Made by a program: the position numbers and the translations under genes
Notes under the pieces: model-generated
The model's database searches: none
What the model was told of the DNA's origin: nothing
Seen by the model: only the letters and a program-made list of their open reading frames with translations
From: ZC4RG30 sp046047615
GTDB taxonomy: Bacteria > Pseudomonadota > Gammaproteobacteria > Steroidobacterales > Steroidobacteraceae
Direction: 5' to 3'
NCBI GenBank assembly: GCA_046047615.1
Contig: JBJOHO010000046.1
Location: forward strand, 1 to 46,900
Length of the DNA stretch: 46,900 nucleotides
Part shown: positions 34,477 to 41,727 of the stretch, piece by piece
How the letters are laid out: each line of letters begins with the position of its first letter
Position numbering within the stretch: the stretch's first letter is position 1

Positions 34477-36881
34477 CGTGCCACCTTGAGCGGCTCGGGC
34501 GCGGCAACCGTGCCCTGTTGGAGGAAGGCCGGGCTGTTGACGATGCCCAGCACCAGCGAAGAGAGCCGGTAGCCCTCAGGCTGGGCGCTGCGCAGGATGC
34601 CGCGCAGCGTCGGCATGTCGGCGGGGTCGAGTTCGCGTCCCAGCGCGTAGACCATCAGCTTGCGGCCCAGTGCCAACGCGAACTTGTCCGGTTGTGACAG
34701 GATCTCGGCGCGCAGCCCGTCGACGCCTTTAACCGCCACGCCATTGGCCAGCACGGTGTCCGCGTCGATGACCTCCTGCGCGACGGTGTCGATGCTGCGC
34801 CAGCGGCCGATGGCATCGAAGCTGTCGAGCGCGAGACCGATCGGGTCGATCACGCCGTGGCACTGGTTGCAGGCCTGTGTCTTGCGGTGCACTTCCAGCC
34901 GCGCGCGCAGTGTCTTCGGCTTCTGGCCCACCGGCGTCGACAGGTCCGTGTTCACGCCGGGCGGTGGTGGCGCCGGCGGCGTCCCCATCAGCTTGTCGAG
35001 CACCCAGGCGCCGCGCAGGATCGGCGAGGTGCGGTCGCCGTAGGACGTGCGCAGCAGCATCGCGCCCTTGCCCAGCAGCCCGAAGCGGTGGCTGTCGCGG
35101 AGTTGCACGCGCCGGAACTGCGGTCCGCTCACGCCCTCGAGGCCGTAGTGCCGCGCCAGCCGTTCGTTGAGGAAACTGTAGTCCGCGCTGACCAGCTCGA
35201 GGACGCTGCGATCCGCCAGCAGCACCTCGCGCAGGAACAGCCGCAGCTCCGTCGAGAAATCCTGGCGCAGCTCGGGGCGGAAGACCGGGAACAGCGCGGG
35301 GTCCGGCTCGACCGACTCCAGCTCATCGAGGTTCAGCCAGCGCATCGCGAAGCCATCGACCAGCGCCGTCGCGCGCGGGTCGCGCAGCAGCCGCAAGGTC
35401 TGCGCCCGCAGTACCGCAGGCTCGTGCAGGCGTCCCTCCTGGGCCAGCTGCAGCAGCGTGTCGTCCGGTGTGGCGCTCCACAGGAAGAAGGCCAGACGGG
35501 TGGCCAGCTCATGGTCCGTCAGTGTGCGCACAGCCTGCCCAGGCTGCGGCGGCAGCGCGCGGTACAGGAAATCCGGGTGGGCCAGCACGGCAGTCAGCAG
35601 TTGCCGGATGCCGTGGTCGAAGCTGCCACCGTTGCGCCGGCCTGTCGCGTAGAAGTCCATCAGGCGGGCGACGTCGGCGTCCTGTGCGGGCCGCCGGAAG
35701 AAGCGGCCCGCCAGATGGCGGGCAATCTGCCGCGCGCAGTCCGGCTCCTCGGCCGCTGCCTGCGGCTCGCAGACGAAGACCTGCCGCCGCGACGGCGTGG
35801 CTGTCAACCGCGCGTTGCCCACGGGGCCGAGGATCTGGATGCCGTCGAGCAGGCGCGGGACGCGCAACCGGCCGTATCCCTCGCCCGGGCCGCCAAAGCC
35901 GCCGCCACCGCCGACCACCTCATCAGACTCCGCCTGGGCGCGTTCCACGAAGCTCACGACCAGCTCGTGCGGGCCGGCGGGCACCTGCAGCGGGATGCCC
36001 TGGAAACGCGACATCAGCTTGCGGCGGCCGTCAGCGCCCTCGCGGTCGATGGTGGCCAGATCCTCGCGACCGCCGATGTCGCCGCGGAACACCTCGCGGC
36101 CGTCCAGCAGCACCACCAGCGTGTGCCGCGTCTCCACGGCCCAGGGGTAGAGGCCGATGTCCAGGTCCATCACGTTCAGGCGGTAGTCACCGTCGGCCGG
36201 AAAGTGGTGCCGGAATTTCATGCCACCGCGTGTGCCCAGCGGCAGTCCCGGCTCGTGGCGGTCCTGTTCTCCGCCTGGCGCGGCGTGGAAGGCGGTGGTG
36301 ACCTTCGGCGCGACATCGCCGACGGCCATGCGCGCCACCGTGCGCGCTGCACCGAGGTACTGGTCGACGAAATAGGGCGAAACGCTGAGCGCCGCCGCCA
36401 CGTTCTCGAAGCCGTCCACCTCGTTTTCGGCCGGGAACAGCGCCTTCGGGTCGATCTCCACACCCAGCAGCCCGCGGACCGAGTTGGCGTACTCGGTGCG
36501 GGTCAGCCGCTGCACGCCCACCGCGCCGCTGTGCGGACGCGCCGCCGCCGCGGCATCCAGCGAGGTCTGCAGCCAGGCGACCAGCTCGTCGATGCGCTGC
36601 TGGCTCGGCTGCTTCTCGCCGGGTGGCGGCATGAGCCGGCCCTGCAGCTTGCGGATCGTGCTCTCCCAGACCTTGGCCTCGTCCGGCACGCCCTCCGGCG
36701 TGAGCAGGTCGAAGGCCACGCTGCCGGCCCAGTCGACGGTGTTGTGGCAGCTGTTGCAGTACTCCTCGAGCAGCGCCCAGGAGCGGCCGCCGGGGTCGGC
36801 ATGGGTGGCCGCGGTGGCGGGAAGGGCGAGGCCGGCGGCCAGCGCCAGCGCGAGGGCAAGTTGATGCGGAACCCGGTACAC
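34473..36881 (-). CDS. DUF1592-family secreted haem protein, copy 2 (full-length form)
   Basis: An 802-residue exported protein starting at GTG 36881 (the only start giving the signal peptide MYRVPHQLALALALAAGLALPATAA). Domain order: cytochrome-type CNSCH (42-46, the same position as in copy 1), DUF1587 (RLTRTEYANSVRGLLGVEID), and a ~180-residue beta-rich, Gly-rich middle region (about 186-364: FRHHFPADGDYRLNVMDLDIG, LVVLLDGREVFRGDIGG, VPAGPHELVVSFVE). After these come DUF1595 (VFVCEPQAAAEEPDCARQIARHLAGRFFRRP), DUF1592, DUF1588 with a second CNQCH (671-675) and DUF1585. The middle region resembles a carbohydrate-binding or ligand-binding beta sandwich. It is the first gene of the 14-kb minus-strand block. 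The function of the family is unknown. Confidence 0.92.
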   Translation of the reverse strand: MYRVPHQLALALALAAGLALPATAATHADPGGRSWALLEEYCNSCHNTVDWAGSVAFDLLTPEGVPDEAKVWESTIRKLQGRLMPPPGEKQPSQQRIDELVAWLQTSLDAAAAARPHSGAVGVQRLTRTEYANSVRGLLGVEIDPKALFPAENEVDGFENVAAALSVSPYFVDQYLGAARTVARMAVGDVAPKVTTAFHAAPGGEQDRHEPGLPLGTRGGMKFRHHFPADGDYRLNVMDLDIGLYPWAVETRHTLVVLLDGREVFRGDIGGREDLATIDREGADGRRKLMSRFQGIPLQVPAGPHELVVSFVERAQAESDEVVGGGGGFGGPGEGYGRLRVPRLLDGIQILGPVGNARLTATPSRRQVFVCEPQAAAEEPDCARQIARHLAGRFFRRPAQDADVARLMDFYATGRRNGGSFDHGIRQLLTAVLAHPDFLYRALPPQPGQAVRTLTDHELATRLAFFLWSATPDDTLLQLAQEGRLHEPAVLRAQTLRLLRDPRATALVDGFAMRWLNLDELESVEPDPALFPVFRPELRQDFSTELRLFLREVLLADRSVLELVSADYSFLNERLARHYGLEGVSGPQFRRVQLRDSHRFGLLGKGAMLLRTSYGDRTSPILRGAWVLDKLMGTPPAPPPPGVNTDLSTPVGQKPKTLRARLEVHRKTQACNQCHGVIDPIGLALDSFDAIGRWRSIDTVAQEVIDADTVLANGVAVKGVDGLRAEILSQPDKFALALGRKLMVYALGRELDPADMPTLRGILRSAQPEGYRLSSLVLGIVNSPAFLQQGTVAAPEPLKVAR

Positions 36882-37020
36882 GGCAACCCCGATGCCGGAC
36901 CGCAGACCGGGGCCGGCTTCAAGGCAAGCTGACTATGTACGGAGTGCCGGCACCATCGTGGCAAACACCGAGGAAGCCGGCAGGGGGGCGCAGAGGACTG
37001 GCGAACGGCTTGACGGCCGA

Positions 37021-37380
37021 TCAGATGTCGGCGGTGACCCGCGGCCTCACCGGTGTTGCCAGCCCCAGGAACACCAGCAGCGCGCGATTCAGGCGAACAA
37101 GATCGGGCACCGACAACGTGCCGATGCGCTGGCCCAGCTGATCCCGGCGCAGCGTGAACGGCTTGTCGATCATCAGGTCACTGTCTTCCCGCAGGCCAGT
37201 GCTGCCCCCCGCCGGGAACCTCAGCCGCAACAAGGGTGCGTCAACCAGCGTTGAGGTGAACCCGCAAACGGTCACAGAGGCCGTCATCGGAAAGGCGTCG
37301 TCCTGGATGATGACCGCAGGCCGCTGCTTCCCACCGAAGCCCGGCCCTCCCGCCACGCTCCAAACCTCGCCGCGCTTCAT
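37021..37380 (-). CDS. mazF: MazF/PemK-family toxin (type II TA endoribonuclease)
   Basis: A 119-residue PemK/MazF-family protein beginning MKRGEVWSVAGGPGFGGKQRPAVIIQDDAF, the conserved GxVW...K-x-RPavii core that holds the catalytic Arg region. VCGFTSTLVDAPLLRLRF, STGLREDSDLMIDKPFTLRRDQLGQRIGTL and a final LNRALLVFLGL helix follow. Such toxins cut mRNA or tRNA at short motifs and arrest growth when the antitoxin is lost. The start ATG overlaps the antitoxin stop (ATGA at 37377-37380), the usual antitoxin-first order. Length is normal and no key region is missing. Confidence 0.92.
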   Translation of the reverse strand: MKRGEVWSVAGGPGFGGKQRPAVIIQDDAFPMTASVTVCGFTSTLVDAPLLRLRFPAGGSTGLREDSDLMIDKPFTLRRDQLGQRIGTLSVPDLVRLNRALLVFLGLATPVRPRVTADI

Positions 37381-37586
37381 GCCTCGGGCCAGGACCCGGC
37401 GACGGCTTCAATCCAGGCTTGATCCGCCGCTTCGCCTGCGGACGCAGCGACCGCAGCGGACTGCTGCAGTGCCGCGGCTTCAAAGACCTTGCTGGCGGTG
37501 TCCGGGACCCAGATCTGCACCGGCTTGAGCCCCTGCGCCCGCAACCGGGCCCGATGGGCGCGAACGTCTTCCCGGGACCCTGCCAT
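37377..37586 (-). CDS. mazE: MazE-type antitoxin (DUF3018 family)
   Basis: A 69-residue antitoxin starting at ATG 37586, with AAAGG eight bases upstream. The core REDVRAHRARLRAQGLKPVQIWVPDT matches the DUF3018 antitoxin family that accompanies PemK-like toxins. It binds DNA as a dimer through the N-terminal part and neutralises the toxin through the acidic/Ala-rich tail (SAGEAADQAWIEAVAGSWPEA). The frame is open further upstream (to about 37778), but that stretch crosses the promoter region and is not family-like. Confidence 0.85.
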   Translation of the reverse strand: MAGSREDVRAHRARLRAQGLKPVQIWVPDTASKVFEAAALQQSAAVAASAGEAADQAWIEAVAGSWPEA

Positions 37587-37612
37587 GGCGATGGCCTTTG
37601 CTACGGACAATG

Positions 37613-37647
37613 GGTGACATGTAACCATGCGCACTGATCCTTGGCAA
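37613..37647 (-). promoter_or_regulatory. mazEF promoter with overlapping palindromic operator
   Basis: On the minus strand TTGCCA (37647-37642) is followed after 17 bases by TTACAT (37624-37619). This is a plausible sigma-70 promoter with a weak -10, transcription starting near 37612, 26 bases before mazE. The -10 lies in the imperfect palindrome GGTGACATGTAACC (37613-37626; one mismatched pair), positioned as expected for autorepression by the MazE/MazEF complex. Confidence 0.45.
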
Positions 37648-37717
37648 CCGACGCCCGTGGGAACAGTGCACCCTCCGCGGCCGCTCCGGGGATCGGCAAT
37701 CTGCGGTTTTCCGCCCA

Positions 37718-37751
37718 TTGACAGCTTGCACCGGGCTGTATATCCATACAG
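37718..37751 (+). promoter_or_regulatory. SOS promoter with LexA box for the radical SAM/TIGR03915 pair
   Basis: CTGTATATCCATACAG (37736-37751) fits the CTGT-N8-ACAG LexA box of gammaproteobacteria, with an AT-rich core close to the enteric consensus. A perfect TTGACA (37718-37723) is followed after 17 bases by TATCCA (37741-37746) as -10, inside the box, so LexA would block RNA polymerase. Transcription would begin at about 37753-37754, at or next to the ATG at 37754. With no ribosome site visible, the mRNA may be leaderless. Confidence 0.72.
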
Positions 37752-37753
37752 CC

Positions 37754-39022
37754 ATGTTCGAGATTCCCCCGGCTGCACCGGATCGCGGCCCGCTCACCCT
37801 GCGCGACAAGCTGTCCCTGCTGGCGGATGCCGCCAAGTACGACGCCTCCTGCGCTTCCAGCGGCACCACGCGCCGCAACTCGCGCGACGGTGGCCTGGGC
37901 TCCGCGGGCGGCATGGGCATCTGCCACTCCTACGCGCCGGACGGCCGCTGCATCTCGCTGCTGAAGGTGCTGCTGACCAACTACTGCGAGTACGACTGCC
38001 AGTACTGCATCAACCGCCGCTCCAGCGACGTGCGCCGCGCGCGCTTCACCACCGAAGAATTGGTGAAGATCACGCTGTCGTTCTACCGCCGCAATTACAT
38101 CGAGGGGCTGTTCCTCTCCTCGGGCATCGTCCGCAGCGCCGACTACACCATGGAGCAGCTCACCGCCGTGGCGCGCACGCTGCGCGTGGAGCATGGCTTC
38201 CGCGGCTACATCCACCTCAAGACCATTCCTGACGCGGCGCCGGAGCTGCTGCGCCAGGCCGGCCTCTACGCCGACCGGCTGTCGATCAACGTGGAACTGC
38301 CGACGCTGCAGGGCCTGCAACGGCTGGCGCCGGAGAAGGACGCCGTGCAGATCGACGGCGCCATCGACCACATCCGCGACGGCATCACCGAGAACCGCGA
38401 GGACCGCAAGCGCCTGCGCAGCACGCCGCGCTTCGCGCCGGCGGGGCAGAGCACGCAGATGATCATCGGCGCCGACGCCGCTGACGACGCCACCGTCCTG
38501 CGCCGCAGCCACGGCCTCTACGACCGCGCGGGGCTGCGCCGCGTCTATTACTCCGCCTACAGCCCGATCCCGGACGCCAGCAGCGTGCTGCCGGGGCAGG
38601 CGGCGCCGCTGGTGCGCGAGCACCGGCTCTACCAGGCGGACTGGCTGCTGCGCTTCTACGGCTTCGGCGTGGACGAGATCCTCGACGCGGCGCCGGGCGG
38701 CATGCTGCCGCTGGACCGCGACCCCAAGCTGGCCTGGGCGCTGCGCCACCCGGAGCGCTTCCCCGTGGACCTGAACCGCGCGCCGCGCGAGATGCTGTTG
38801 CGCGTGCCGGGCCTGGGCACACGTTCCGTCGACCGCCTGCTGGCCATGCGCCGGCTGCAGCGGCTGCGCCTCGCGCACCTGCAGGGCGTGGTGCCTTCGC
38901 TCAAGCGCGTGCAGCCCTTCGTGCAGCTGCCGGATTGGCATCCCCGTCAGGTGGTGGCGTCCAACGACGACGGCGCCATCCCCGTCGCGCAGAACGGTGC
39001 CCAACTGGCGCTGGCGCTATGA
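37754..39022 (+). CDS. Putative DNA modification/repair radical SAM protein (TIGR03916-type)
   Basis: A 422-residue radical SAM protein of the family that accompanies UDG-linked partners. The N terminus LTLRDKLSLLADAAKYDASCASSGTTRR is characteristic. The 4Fe-4S cluster motif is C78-EYD-C82-QY-C85 (CxxxCxxC). Later segments LFLSSGIVRSADYTMEQL, GYIHLKTIPDA and DRLSINVELPTLQGLQRLAPEK complete the barrel. A helix-hairpin-helix (about residues 337-372, NRAPREMLLRVPGLGTRSVDRLLAMRR) should bind DNA without sequence preference. Together these suggest SAM-radical chemistry on damaged or modified DNA, as in spore photoproduct lyase. A LexA box lies directly upstream, and the partner gene overlaps its stop. 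ATG 37754 is chosen over an upstream TTG that would put the LexA box inside the gene. Confidence 0.92.
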   Translation: MFEIPPAAPDRGPLTLRDKLSLLADAAKYDASCASSGTTRRNSRDGGLGSAGGMGICHSYAPDGRCISLLKVLLTNYCEYDCQYCINRRSSDVRRARFTTEELVKITLSFYRRNYIEGLFLSSGIVRSADYTMEQLTAVARTLRVEHGFRGYIHLKTIPDAAPELLRQAGLYADRLSINVELPTLQGLQRLAPEKDAVQIDGAIDHIRDGITENREDRKRLRSTPRFAPAGQSTQMIIGADAADDATVLRRSHGLYDRAGLRRVYYSAYSPIPDASSVLPGQAAPLVREHRLYQADWLLRFYGFGVDEILDAAPGGMLPLDRDPKLAWALRHPERFPVDLNRAPREMLLRVPGLGTRSVDRLLAMRRLQRLRLAHLQGVVPSLKRVQPFVQLPDWHPRQVVASNDDGAIPVAQNGAQLALAL

Positions 39023-39861
39023 ACGGGCTGCGCTGCGTCATCGTCCAGCAGGACGATGATCCGGTGGAATGGCTGCGCCATGCTGCGGCCCTGCTGGCCG
39101 CGGGCGTGCCGCCGCAGTCCGTCACCTGGCAGGCTGCCGCGGGCGCACAGGCCGACCTGTTCGCGGCCGCATCGCCGGAGGACACTGCCGCGGGACACGA
39201 CCCCGCCGCACCCGCCGCCACGCCGCCCGTGCCGGAAGACTTCATCCCGCGCCTGCGCCGCGTGATCTGCCACGCTGACGGCCGCAAGCACGCGCTGCTT
39301 TACCGCGTGCTGTGGCGCCTGCAGGCGGACCCGGCCCTGCTGCGTCGTGCCGACGATGCCGATGTGCGCGCACTGACCGCGCTCGAGCAGGACGTGCGTC
39401 GCGCCGCGCACAAGATGAAGGCCTTCCTGCGCTTCCGTCATCGGCCGGAGGACGACGTCTACGTGGCCTGGTTCGATCCCGGCCACCCCTTGCTGCGGCC
39501 TTTGGCGCGATTTTTCCTCGACCGCTATGCCAGCCAACGCTGGATCATCCTCACGCCCTACGGCAGTGCCAGCTGGGACGGCCGCCAACTGGCCTTCGGA
39601 CCGCCGGCGCCGCGCGGCAGCGGCCCGCAGGACGATCCCTGCGAAACGCTCTGGCGCAGCTACTACGCCAGCATCTTCAACCCGGCGCGGCTGAAGGTCC
39701 GCGCAATGACGCGCGAGATGCCGCGCCGCTACTGGCGCGACCTGCCGGAGGCGCCGCTCATCGCGGCGCTGGTGCGTGATGCGGGCCCGCGCACGCAGGC
39801 CATGGTGGAAAAGGCACGCGGTCTGCCTATAGTCGGCAGCAACGCCCTCCCTGAAGGATGA
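39019..39861 (+). CDS. TIGR03915/DUF4130 family putative DNA-repair protein
   Basis: A 280-residue partner of the radical SAM protein, starting within its stop codon (ATGA at 39019-39022). After an N-terminal part of about 75 residues with an Ala/Pro-rich stretch come FIPRLRRVICHADGRKHALLYRVLWRL, VRRAAHKMKAFLRFRHRPEDDVYVAWFDPGHPLLRPLARFFLDRYASQRWIILTPYGSASWDG and ETLWRSYYASIFNPARLKVRAMTREMPRRYW. These are the DUF4130 signature. In other bacteria the same domain is fused to a uracil-DNA-glycosylase domain, which is why the family is placed in DNA repair. Biochemical activity is not established. The PepSY gene begins 7 bases downstream. Confidence 0.9.
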   Translation: MNGLRCVIVQQDDDPVEWLRHAAALLAAGVPPQSVTWQAAAGAQADLFAAASPEDTAAGHDPAAPAATPPVPEDFIPRLRRVICHADGRKHALLYRVLWRLQADPALLRRADDADVRALTALEQDVRRAAHKMKAFLRFRHRPEDDVYVAWFDPGHPLLRPLARFFLDRYASQRWIILTPYGSASWDGRQLAFGPPAPRGSGPQDDPCETLWRSYYASIFNPARLKVRAMTREMPRRYWRDLPEAPLIAALVRDAGPRTQAMVEKARGLPIVGSNALPEG

Positions 39862-39868
39862 CCTCCCC

Positions 39869-41044
39869 ATGGCCGCCGTCCCCGGCAACCTGTTCCGCCG
39901 CATCCTGTTCTGGATGCACCTCTCCGCCGGCGTCGCCGCGGGCCTCATCATCTTCGTGCTGTCCGCGACCGGGGTGCTGCTGACCTACGAGCGGCAGATG
40001 GTCGAATCGGCCGAACGCGGCAACCGGGTCGAGGTCGCCGGGCGTACACCGCTGCCAGCCGATGTGCTCGCTGAAAAAGTGCGGGCCGCAGTGCCGGAGG
40101 GACGCGACTTCGAGCTGGTCTTCCACGCCGATCCGGCCGAACCGGTGCGCGTACCACAGGGGCGCGGCGCACCGCTGTACTTCGACCCCTACACCGCCGA
40201 GGCGATCCCCGATGCTGCCGCCGGCACGCGCGATGTGCTGCACGTCATCGAGGAGTGGCACCGCTGGCTGACGGGCAGTCCACGCGGCCACCTCGCCAGC
40301 GCCGTCGACATCGCCAACCTGCTGTTCGTCTTCATCGTCGCCAGCGGCCTCTACCTGTGGTGGCCGGCCAACTGGCGCTGGCGCTCGGTGCGCGACCGCG
40401 TGCTTTTCCGCCGCAAGTACGTCAATGCCAAGGTGCGCGACTACAGCTGGCACCAGGTCTTCGGCCTGTGGGCCCTCATCCCGCTGTTCCTGATCTCGCT
40501 CAGCGGTGTGGTCATCTCCTATGGCTGGGCCAGCAACCTGGTCTACACCGCCTATGGTGAGCTGCCGCCCTCGCGCCGGCCGGATCCACCGGTCCCCGAG
40601 CCCTCGCCTGCTGCCGTCGCAGCCGCAGTGGCCGCCGCCGCCACGCCGGCACGGGCCTCGCTCGAGCAGCTGCGGCAGGTGGCCGCCCGGGAAATCCAGG
40701 ACTGGCAGACCCTGGCGATCGCCAGCCGCATCGACGGCCCGACCGCACGCCTGCAGGCCGTGCTGCAGTCCAGCGAGTTCCGCGCGCCGCGCCAGGCCAT
40801 CACGCTGTCGGCGGTCGATGCCTCGGTCGTCGACATCGAGCCGCGTCCGCTCTCGGCGTCGGCCACGCAGACGCCGGCCGGCCGCGCCCGCACCTGGTTC
40901 CGCTTCGTCCATACCGGCGAGGTCTACGGCATCGTCGGCCAGACCATTGCCGGCCTGGCGTCGCTGGCGGCCTGCTTCCTGGTCTACACGGGTCTCGCGC
41001 TGGCCTACCGCCGCCTGCTGCGGCCACTGTGGCGCAAGTCCTGA
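39869..41044 (+). CDS. PepSY-associated transmembrane protein (PiuB-like)
   Basis: A 391-residue inner-membrane protein of the PepSY-TM type. TM1 is near residues 11-35 (RRILFWMHLSAGVAAGLIIFVLSATGVLLTYERQM); a periplasmic PepSY region follows. TM2 is near 148-164 (NLLFVFIVASGLYLWWPANW), TM3 near 192-215 (YSWHQVFGLWALIPLFLISLSGVVIS) and TM4 near the C terminus (YGIVGQTIAGLASLAACFLVYTGLALAYRR). HxxxG and W-H pairs in the helices are typical and may bind haem or serve ferric-siderophore reduction. Members are often linked to siderophore receptors. Here the gene follows the SOS repair pair by 7 bases (AAGGATGACC site) and overlaps creB by 16 bases, an unusual setting. It may supply a membrane input to CreBC or merely be co-transcribed. 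Confidence 0.88.
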   Translation: MAAVPGNLFRRILFWMHLSAGVAAGLIIFVLSATGVLLTYERQMVESAERGNRVEVAGRTPLPADVLAEKVRAAVPEGRDFELVFHADPAEPVRVPQGRGAPLYFDPYTAEAIPDAAAGTRDVLHVIEEWHRWLTGSPRGHLASAVDIANLLFVFIVASGLYLWWPANWRWRSVRDRVLFRRKYVNAKVRDYSWHQVFGLWALIPLFLISLSGVVISYGWASNLVYTAYGELPPSRRPDPPVPEPSPAAVAAAVAAAATPARASLEQLRQVAAREIQDWQTLAIASRIDGPTARLQAVLQSSEFRAPRQAITLSAVDASVVDIEPRPLSASATQTPAGRARTWFRFVHTGEVYGIVGQTIAGLASLAACFLVYTGLALAYRRLLRPLWRKS

Positions 41045-41727
41045 TCGTCGAGGACGAGCCGGCGATCGCCGACACGCTCGTCTATGCGCTGCAGGCCGAC
41101 GGCCATGCCGTCGACTGGCAGCCGCGCGCCGAGCCCGCCCTGACACGCGTGCAGGCGGGCGGCATCGACCTGGTGCTGCTCGATGTCGGCCTGCCCGACA
41201 TCGACGGCTTCGAGGCCTGCCGCCGGCTGCGACGCTTCAGCGATGTGCCCGTGATCTTCCTCACGGCGCGCAGCGACGAGATCGACCGCATCGTGGGGCT
41301 GGAACTGGGTGCCGATGACTACGTGGTCAAGCCTTTCAGCCCGCGCGAGGTGGCGGCGCGGGTGCGTGCCGTGCTGCGCCGGAAGCCCTCGAGGGACGCT
41401 GTTGCCGCGGGCGCTGCTGCAGCCGTGGTGGGCCCGGTACTGGTGCTCGACGCGGACCGCCGCGCGGCGCGCTACCACGGCCAGGAGCTGCCGCTGACGC
41501 CCCACGAGTACCAGCTGCTGTCCTGCCTGCTGGCACAGCCGCGTCGCGTCTTCAGCCGCGAAGAGCTGCTGGCGGCGCTGGGGATTCCCCGCGATGCCGG
41601 CTATGAACGCAACATCGATGGCCACGTGAAGGAACTGCGCGCCAAGCTGCGCGCCGTGGCGCCGGACGCGGAGCCCCTCCGCACACACCGCGGCTTCGGT
41701 TACAGCGTGCAGCCGGACGATGCCTGA
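41029..41727 (+). CDS. creB: CreB-type response regulator
   Basis: A 232-residue OmpR/PhoB-family regulator starting at GTG inside the end of the PepSY gene. The receiver domain has the acidic pair ED in VLIVEDEPAIADTL, the phosphoacceptor Asp52 in LVLLDVGLPDIDGFE, and LTARSDEIDRIVGLELGADDYVVKPFSPREV with the conserved Lys. The C-terminal winged helix ends NIDGHVKELRAKL...THRGFGYSV. Assignment to CreB rests on the neighbouring CreC-like kinase and CreD. CreB binds direct-repeat 'cre tags' and controls creD and, in some bacteria, beta-lactamase expression. A low-complexity Ala/Val linker (DAVAAGAAAAVVGP) joins the two domains. Confidence 0.9.
   Translation: MAQVLIVEDEPAIADTLVYALQADGHAVDWQPRAEPALTRVQAGGIDLVLLDVGLPDIDGFEACRRLRRFSDVPVIFLTARSDEIDRIVGLELGADDYVVKPFSPREVAARVRAVLRRKPSRDAVAAGAAAAVVGPVLVLDADRRAARYHGQELPLTPHEYQLLSCLLAQPRRVFSREELLAALGIPRDAGYERNIDGHVKELRAKLRAVAPDAEPLRTHRGFGYSVQPDDA

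Noticed and set aside
36882..37020. Intergenic region between the mazF stop and the DUF1592 copy 2 start, checked for a promoter, small gene or RNA
   Set aside because: Contains GC-rich short inverted repeats such as GTGCCGGCAC but no convincing -35/-10 pair, open frame with ribosome site, or structured RNA.
37586..37778. Upstream extension of the mazE frame to about 37778
   Set aside because: It would run through the LexA box and both promoters. The family-like sequence starts at ATG 37586, which has a ribosome site.
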